A stretch of DNA of 13,322 nt, from contig JAADDT010000039.1 in assembly GCA_013153765.1 (NCBI GenBank), forward strand, positions 1 to 13,322, read 5' to 3'. The notes beneath the pieces are model-generated. The model saw only the letters and a list, made by a program, of their open reading frames with translations, had not been told where the DNA came from and did not search any database. A program made the translations under genes and the position numbers. The DNA is from Aquificota bacterium. Lineage in GTDB: Bacteria > Aquificota > Aquificia > Aquificales > Hydrogenothermaceae. Shown one piece after another: positions 8,151 to 13,322 of the stretch (its first letter is position 1; each line of letters starts with the position of its first letter).

Positions 8151-8158
8151 CTATAACC

Positions 8159-11100
8159 TTGATTGAAGAAAACAAGGCAAAAGGTTTAATGCCGTTTGAA
8201 AGCATAAGGCTTTCCCTTGCTTCTCCCGAGAAGATAAGGGAATGGTCCCACGGGGAGGTTAAAAAACCTGAAACGCTTAACTACAGGACTTTAAAGCCGG
8301 AAAAGGACGGACTTTTCTGTGCAAAAATATTCGGACCTGTTAAGGATTACGAATGTCTGTGTGGAAAGTACAAGAAGAAAAAGTACGAAGGCACTATTTG
8401 TGATAGATGTGGCGTTGAGGTAACAAGGTCTGACGTAAGAAGGGAAAGGTTCGGTCATATAGAGCTTGCCTCACCTGTGGCACACATATGGTACCTGAAG
8501 TCAACGCCGTCAAAGATAGGAAACCTGCTTGGACTTACCTCAAGGGACATAGAAAGGGTTATATACTTTGAAAGCTACCTGATAGTGGAGCATCCTGACG
8601 AGGACAAGGAAGAGGCTTTTGAAAACGACCCTAACACAATACCTTTAAGGGACGGGGCTTTAACCAAGTACGTTAAGCTTTACGTCAAGTCCGAAGAGGA
8701 GTTCAGGGAAAGCTACGAGTACGAGCAGTCTGACAAGTACGAATACGGAATGGGGGCGGAAAAGGTAAAGGACATACTGTCAAGGATAGACCTTGAGGCT
8801 TACGCACAGAAGTTGAGAAAGGAGATGAAGTCTTACGCAATAGGGTTTGACGAGCTGGGCAGTGAGTTCAAGCAAAATCAGGAAAGGCTTTACAAGAAAG
8901 TAATAACAGAGATTGCCAGAAGGTTTGCGGAAGTCGGCATAAGGTTCGGCGAAACTGTGCCTACGGATAAGGAGATAGATGCGGTTTTATCCAAAGATTA
9001 CTACGTGGTGGTCAATCCTAAAGATACGGAGCTCCAGTTAGGGGAGCTGATAAGCGAGGAAAAACTGAAGGAGCTGAAGGAAAAGTACGGTGAAGACAGC
9101 TTTGAGGTAGAAAAGGGAACTAAAGCACTGGAAAGGCTCTACAGGGAACACAAGGAGAAACATCCAGACATACCTATATTTGAGGTAATAAAGGACAGCG
9201 TAAGGCAGACCATACTTAAAGAGGTTGCGGAGCAGAAGCTTAAAAAACTGGTAAGAAGGTTAAGGCTTATAGAGGGCTTTATCAAGTCAGGCAACAGACC
9301 TGAATGGATGATACTGGACGTGATACCGGTAATACCGCCGGATTTAAGACCTCTCATACCTCTTGACGGGGGAAGGTTTGCCACTTCAGACCTGAACGAC
9401 CTTTACAGAAGGGTAATAAACAGGAACAACAGGCTTAAGAGACTGATAGAGCTTGACGCACCTGAAATAATAATCAGGAACGAAAAGAGAATGCTTCAGG
9501 AGGCGGTTGACGCTCTCATAGACAACGGAAGAAGGGGAAGGATAGTTACGCAGAACAACAGACCGTTAAAGTCCCTGTCAGACTCCTTAAGGGGTAAACA
9601 GGGAAGGTTCAGACAAAACCTGCTTGGAAAAAGGGTTGACTACTCCGGAAGGTCTGTTATCGTTGTGGGACCTGAACTGGAGATGCATCAGTGCGGACTG
9701 CCTAAAATAATGGCACTTGAGTTGTTCAAGCCGTTTATATACAGAAGGCTTGAGGAGAAGGGATACGCCACCTCCATAAAGAACGCAAAAAGGATGGTGC
9801 AGGAAAAGGCACCTGAAGTGTGGGAATGCCTTGAGGAGGTTGTGAAACAGCATCCTGTCCTGCTTAACAGGGCACCTACGCTACACAGAATGTCCGTACA
9901 AGCCTTTGAGCCTGTACTGGTTGAGGGTAAGGCTATAAAGCTACATCCACTCGTCTGTCCTCCGTTTAACGCTGACTTTGACGGAGACCAGATGGCTGTA
10001 CACGTGCCGCTTTCCGTTGAGGCACAGATAGAGGCTTACGTTCTGATGCTTTCCACACAGAACATACTGTCTCCCGCACACGGAAAGCCTATAACGATGC
10101 CGTCTCAGGACATAATCCTTGGGGCTTACTACCTTACGCAGGAATTGGAAGATGCGAAGGGACAGGGCAAGCTGTTTGCCAATGAGGACGAGGCTATACT
10201 TGCTTACGATTTGGGCAAGGTTGACCTGCTGGCAAGGATAAAGGTAAAGAAGGACGGCAAACTGATAGAAACGACTGTAGGAAGGCTTATATTCAACAGG
10301 GTTTTACCTGAAGGCTTCAGGTTCGTTAACGAGCCTTTAGACAAGAAAAAAATATCCAGACTCATATCGGAGATATACGACCAGTTCGGAAACGAGACCA
10401 CCGCAGACACACTGGACAGGCTGAAGGAACTGGGATTTGAGTACGCCGCAAAGGCGGGTATATCCATCTCCATAGACGACCTTGTTGTGCCTAAAAACAA
10501 GTGGGAAATAATCAGGAAGGCTGAAGAGGAAGCTGAAAGGGTCTGGAAGCAGTACGTTGACGGCATTATTACAAAGGGCGAAAGACACAACAAGATAATT
10601 GACATATGGTCCCAGACCACTAACGAGGTGACAAAACTCCTGTTTGAGGAGCTTGAGAAAACAACAAGGATAGAAAACGGCAAAAAGTATCCGGGAATAT
10701 TCAATCCGATATACATGATGGCACTGTCCGGTGCAAGGGGTAATAAGGACCAGATAAGACAGCTTGCAGGAATGCGTGGTCTGATGGCAAAACACTCGGG
10801 AGAGTTTATAGAAACGCCTATCAGGTCTAACTTTAAGGAAGGTCTTACAATCGTTGAGTACTTCATATCCACTTACGGGGCAAGGAAAGGTCTTGCCGAT
10901 ACTGCTTTAAAAACTGCTGTGGCAGGATACCTGACAAGAAGGCTCGTTGACGTTGCACAGGACGTTATTATCACAAACGACGACTGTGGCACGCTGAACG
11001 GACTTGACGTTGGGGCTATCATAGAAGGTGGTGAGATTGCCGTACCGCTGAAGGACAGGATAATAGGCAGGTATGCCGCAGAAGACATTTACGACCCTTA

Positions 11101-12919
11101 CACGGACGAGCTTATCGTTAAAGCCGGTGAGGAGATAGACGAGGAAAAGGCACAGGCTATAGAAAACGCAGGTATAGAGCAGGTCAAAATCAGGTCCGTC
11201 CTTACCTGTGAGCAGAAAAGGGGCGTATGTGCCAAGTGCTACGGAAGGGACCTGTCCCAGAAAAAGCTGGTTGACATAGGTGAGGCTGTTGGTATTATTG
11301 CCGCCCAGTCCATCGGTGAGCCGGGAACACAGCTTACCATGAGGACTTTCCACATCGGTGGTGCGGCTACCGCAAAAGCCGTCCAGACCAAACACGTTGC
11401 TTCCGTTGAGGGAACTGTAAAACTCCTTAACGTGAAAACCGTTAAAAACAGGGAAGGTAAAGTCCTTGTTATCAACAGGGAAGGTGCCATAAAGATAGTT
11501 GACGAGGAAGGTAAGATAAAGGAAAGGTTCCCTGTCCCTTACGGCGGTATCCTTAAGGTTAAGGACGGAGACAAGGTCAAGCCGGGGGATGTGCTTGTTG
11601 AGTGGGATCCTTTCTCCATACCTATCATTGCCGAAAAGTCAGGAACCCTTGAATTGAGGGACGTTATACTGGACGTGACCTTAAGGGAAGAAAGGGACAA
11701 CATTACCGGAAAAACCATTATGGACATATCGTTTATGAGACCTAAAGACGCAATACTCCACACGCCAAGGATGATAATCAAAGGGGACGACGGTAAGGAG
11801 TACTCTTACGACCTGCCGGTCAACACGATTATTATGCTTTCAAGGGAAGACCTTGAGACCAAGTGGGACAAGTGTCTTGCCTGTTCGGAAGCGGAAGATG
11901 CGGACGTTTACCACAACTACCTGCAGGTTAAGGAAGGCTTCAGGGTTGAGGCTGGGGACATAATAGCCAAAATACCGAGGGAGACCGCAAAGGTAAGGGA
12001 CATTGTAGGTGGTCTGCCGAGGGTTGAGGAGCTCCTTGAGGCAAGGGAGCCTAAGAACAAGGCTATCGTTTCCGAGATAGACGGTATCGTAAGGATATAC
12101 GAAGATGCTGACGACATTATCGTTTACAATCCGCTTACCGGACAGTCAGCCACTTACGACGTGCCTAAGGACGCACTCGTGCTGGTTAAAAACGGACAGC
12201 ACGTTTACGAAGGGCAGATACTTACTGACGACGGCTCAATAAAGGCTGAGTTTGAAGGTGTTGTAAGGCTCAAGTCCAAAGGATACAAGATAATCGTATT
12301 CAACAAGGATACAGGTCTCCAGAGGGAGTACTCGGTGCCTAAGGGAAGGTTCTTACAGGTTAAGGACGGTGAGGTGGTTAAAGCCGGTGATCCGCTTACT
12401 GACGGCACACCTAATCCACACGACATACTCCGTATTATGGGACCTGAGGAGCTTGCCAAGTTCCTCGTTAAAGAAGTCCAGCTTGTTTACAGAATGCAGG
12501 GCGTTGAGATTAACGACAAGCACTTTGAGGTTATCATAAGACAGATACTCAGGAAGGTTAAAATCGTTGATCCGGGAGATTCCAGATTCCTCCTTAACGA
12601 GATTGTTGACAAGGTTGACCTTGACGAGGAGATACAGAGGGTTATTGAGGAAGGCGGAAAACCACCTAAAGCCGAACCTGTACTTGTAGGTATTACCAAA
12701 GCCTCCCTATCAACAAGAAGCTGGATTTCTGCCGCTTCCTTCCAGGAGACAACAAGGGTTCTGGCAGATGCGGCTGTTGAAGGTAAGGAGGATAAGCTTG
12801 AAGGACTGAAGGAAAACGTTATTATCGGAAACATAGTACCTGCCGGTACGGGAATAAGACAGTACGCAGAGATAGAAGCTGTAATTCCAAAGGAAGAGGT
12901 TGAGGAAAAGACCGAGTAA
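8159..12919 (+). CDS. rpoC: DNA-directed RNA polymerase subunit beta', TTG start, with inserts and a duplicated jaw module
   Basis: A 1586-residue beta' (E. coli 1407). The N-terminal zinc site is C66, C68, C81 and C84. The catalytic NADFDGDQM (604-612) gives Asp606, Asp608 and Asp610, which hold the active-site Mg2+. The sigma-binding coiled coil follows [19 protein letters not shown]. The second zinc site is C943, C1017, C1024 and C1027. The bridge-helix region includes [11 protein letters not shown], and the trigger loop has [18 protein letters not shown] (1045-1062). An SI3-like insert of two beta-rich modules follows (about 1070-1278), as in E. coli, with an added CxxC at 1239-1242. Two extra features are a clamp segment of about 130 residues (about 228-355) and two tandem copies of a 57-58-residue module (1303-1417). 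The C-terminus is conserved ([17 protein letters not shown]) with a short acidic tail. It is the last gene before a strong terminator. Confidence 0.99.
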   Translation: MIEENKAKGLMPFESIRLSLASPEKIREWSHGEVKKPETLNYRTLKPEKDGLFCAKIFGPVKDYECLCGKYKKKKYEGTICDRCGVEVTRSDVRRERFGHIELASPVAHIWYLKSTPSKIGNLLGLTSRDIERVIYFESYLIVEHPDEDKEEAFENDPNTIPLRDGALTKYVKLYVKSEEEFRESYEYEQSDKYEYGMGAEKVKDILSRIDLEAYAQKLRKEMKSYAIGFDELGSEFKQNQERLYKKVITEIARRFAEVGIRFGETVPTDKEIDAVLSKDYYVVVNPKDTELQLGELISEEKLKELKEKYGEDSFEVEKGTKALERLYREHKEKHPDIPIFEVIKDSVRQTILKEVAEQKLKKLVRRLRLIEGFIKSGNRPEWMILDVIPVIPPDLRPLIPLDGGRFATSDLNDLYRRVINRNNRLKRLIELDAPEIIIRNEKRMLQEAVDALIDNGRRGRIVTQNNRPLKSLSDSLRGKQGRFRQNLLGKRVDYSGRSVIVVGPELEMHQCGLPKIMALELFKPFIYRRLEEKGYATSIKNAKRMVQEKAPEVWECLEEVVKQHPVLLNRAPTLHRMSVQAFEPVLVEGKAIKLHPLVCPPFNADFDGDQMAVHVPLSVEAQIEAYVLMLSTQNILSPAHGKPITMPSQDIILGAYYLTQELEDAKGQGKLFANEDEAILAYDLGKVDLLARIKVKKDGKLIETTVGRLIFNRVLPEGFRFVNEPLDKKKISRLISEIYDQFGNETTADTLDRLKELGFEYAAKAGISISIDDLVVPKNKWEIIRKAEEEAERVWKQYVDGIITKGERHNKIIDIWSQTTNEVTKLLFEELEKTTRIENGKKYPGIFNPIYMMALSGARGNKDQIRQLAGMRGLMAKHSGEFIETPIRSNFKEGLTIVEYFISTYGARKGLADTALKTAVAGYLTRRLVDVAQDVIITNDDCGTLNGLDVGAIIEGGEIAVPLKDRIIGRYAAEDIYDPYTDELIVKAGEEIDEEKAQAIENAGIEQVKIRSVLTCEQKRGVCAKCYGRDLSQKKLVDIGEAVGIIAAQSIGEPGTQLTMRTFHIGGAATAKAVQTKHVASVEGTVKLLNVKTVKNREGKVLVINREGAIKIVDEEGKIKERFPVPYGGILKVKDGDKVKPGDVLVEWDPFSIPIIAEKSGTLELRDVILDVTLREERDNITGKTIMDISFMRPKDAILHTPRMIIKGDDGKEYSYDLPVNTIIMLSREDLETKWDKCLACSEAEDADVYHNYLQVKEGFRVEAGDIIAKIPRETAKVRDIVGGLPRVEELLEAREPKNKAIVSEIDGIVRIYEDADDIIVYNPLTGQSATYDVPKDALVLVKNGQHVYEGQILTDDGSIKAEFEGVVRLKSKGYKIIVFNKDTGLQREYSVPKGRFLQVKDGEVVKAGDPLTDGTPNPHDILRIMGPEELAKFLVKEVQLVYRMQGVEINDKHFEVIIRQILRKVKIVDPGDSRFLLNEIVDKVDLDEEIQRVIEEGGKPPKAEPVLVGITKASLSTRSWISAASFQETTRVLADAAVEGKEDKLEGLKENVIIGNIVPAGTGIRQYAEIEAVIPKEEVEEKTE
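12065..12409 (+). repeat. Tandem duplication of a ~58-residue protein module within rpoC
   Basis: Copy A (12065-12235, residues 1303-1359) and copy B (12239-12409, residues 1361-1417) align without gaps at a spacing of 58 codons, with 23 of 57 residues identical by my hand count. Shared anchors are E-x2-G-x-VR, IIV, N-x2-TG, Y-x-VPK, VK-x-G, G and LTD. The nucleotide copies have diverged, so the duplication is old. E. coli and Bacillus beta' carry a single copy here. Confidence 0.85.
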
Positions 12920-12929
12920 TCGTTTACAC

Positions 12930-12965
12930 AGCCTATCCCGTAAGGGGTAGGCTTTTTTATTTTTT
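12930..12965 (+). terminator. Intrinsic terminator of the rpoBC operon
   Basis: AGCCTATCCC (12930-12939) pairs with GGGGTAGGCT (12944-12953) over 10 bp with one G-U pair, closed by loop GTAA. It is followed by T-rich sequence to 12965 interrupted by one A. It begins 10 nt after the rpoC stop. On the minus strand the same stem lacks a U-tract, so it looks one-directional. Its T-tract overlaps the last codons of the convergent minus-strand gene. Confidence 0.92.
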
Positions 12966-13322
12966 CAGTTTTACTTTTACCTTATCTCCTATCTTCAGGT
13001 TGAACATCTCTTTAGCACTGGCTTTCGGGGTAAAAACCTCGTAAAATCCAAAACTTCCCTTTATCAGGTTAGGTCTGTTTTCCTTCCCTTCCATAAAGCT
13101 TCTGCACACCTTTTTTATCCTGTACCTTTTAACCTGCACGTACTCAAAAGGTGGAAGGTTTTCCAGATTGGTAATGCCGTTTCCAAACCTGTCAAACTTG
13201 ATTATCTCACCTATCAGGTATCCGTCCTTAAGCTTTGGTTCTGGGAAGTTTATCCTTTTTATCCTTTTGATCTTCCTGCCGAGTTTTTCCGGGGAAACGC
13301 CTGAAGAAAGGTAAGCTCCTAT
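12957..13322 (-). CDS. S-adenosylmethionine hydrolase (SAM hydroxide adenosyltransferase, DUF62 family), C-terminal part; 5' end outside window
   Basis: The frame is open from the TAA stop (12957-12959) to the window edge, giving 121 C-terminal residues. Counted from the edge, residues 7-15 (SGVSPEKLG) form the usual linker. GEIIKFDRFGNGITNL (38-53) matches the family signature GE-x-I-x-x-DRFGN-x-ITN. KGSFGFYEVF (88-97) matches the conserved substrate-site GSFG-x-x-E element, followed by ASAKE and a final IGDKVKVK strand. Family members split SAM with water to adenosine and methionine; relatives are the SAM chlorinase and fluorinase. The N-terminal domain with the Asp/Arg/His catalytic side chains is not in the window, so activity cannot be judged. 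A GTG at 13139 yields an apparent 60-residue ORF, but that start lies inside the conserved C-terminal domain and is not real. The gene converges on rpoC with 37 nt between stops. Confidence 0.85.
   Translation of the reverse strand: MGAYLSSGVSPEKLGRKIKRIKRINFPEPKLKDGYLIGEIIKFDRFGNGITNLENLPPFEYVQVKRYRIKKVCRSFMEGKENRPNLIKGSFGFYEVFTPKASAKEMFNLKIGDKVKVKLKK

Noticed and set aside
10204..10872. Long minus-strand open frame (222 codons) opposite rpoC
   Set aside because: It is a Ser/Leu-rich antisense shadow produced by the codon use of rpoC, with no recognisable domain.
12930..12953. Bidirectional terminator serving the minus-strand gene too
   Set aside because: On the minus strand the stem is followed by GTGTAAACG rather than a U-tract, so only + strand termination is supported.
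12957..13139. Stand-alone 60-residue small protein on the minus strand
   Set aside because: The same frame is open to the window edge, and the upstream part encodes conserved DUF62 signatures, so it is the tail of a larger protein.
1..13322. Mobile element, CRISPR array, toxin-antitoxin or defence system
   Set aside because: No transposase, direct-repeat array, inverted terminal repeats or accessory genes were seen. The whole window is housekeeping genes plus one metabolic gene fragment.

Overview
The window is a classic bacterial transcription/translation housekeeping cluster from what looks like a thermophilic, deeply branching bacterium. The best guess is an Aquificota-type lineage, possibly near Desulfurobacteriaceae. 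This rests on Arg codons dominated by AGG, frequent ATA for Ile, Lys/Glu-rich proteins, a NusG carrying the extra inserted domain known from Aquifex and Thermotoga, and very long RpoB and RpoC chains. The taxonomic call is inference.

Layout, all on + up to 12919: the last codons of tuf (EF-Tu); rpmG (L33); tRNA-Trp(CCA); secE; nusG; rplK (L11); rplA (L1); rplJ (L10); rplL (L7/L12); a 134-nt spacer with a terminator-like hairpin; rpoB; rpoC; then a strong intrinsic terminator. On the minus strand, converging on that terminator, is the C-terminal part of a DUF62-family S-adenosylmethionine hydrolase whose 5' part lies beyond the window. No stretch over 300 bases lacks a gene.

How it works together: EF-Tu, L33, the tRNA and the four stalk/L1-region ribosomal proteins serve translation. 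SecE is part of the SecYEG translocon. NusG couples RNA polymerase to Rho, S10 and antitermination factors. RpoB and RpoC are the catalytic subunits of RNA polymerase. Spacings are short (2 to 26 nt), so the genes are probably cotranscribed. The rplL-rpoB hairpin is placed where E. coli has its partial attenuator and could lower rpoBC output relative to the ribosomal proteins.

I found no mobile element, CRISPR array, phage or defence system, and no evidence for a wholly new multigene system. The novelty lies inside the polymerase subunits. RpoB carries a four-cysteine zinc-ribbon-like insert in its N-terminal region that resembles the archaeal/eukaryal RNAP subunit Rpb12/RpoP. RpoB also combines a Firmicute-style insert with a proteobacterial/Aquifex-style one. 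RpoC has an extra clamp segment that looks like a degenerate duplication, and a clear tandem duplication of a ~58-residue module in the jaw/SI3-proximal region. The minus-strand gene is easily mis-called as a 60-residue ORF, because its reading frame really runs to the window edge.
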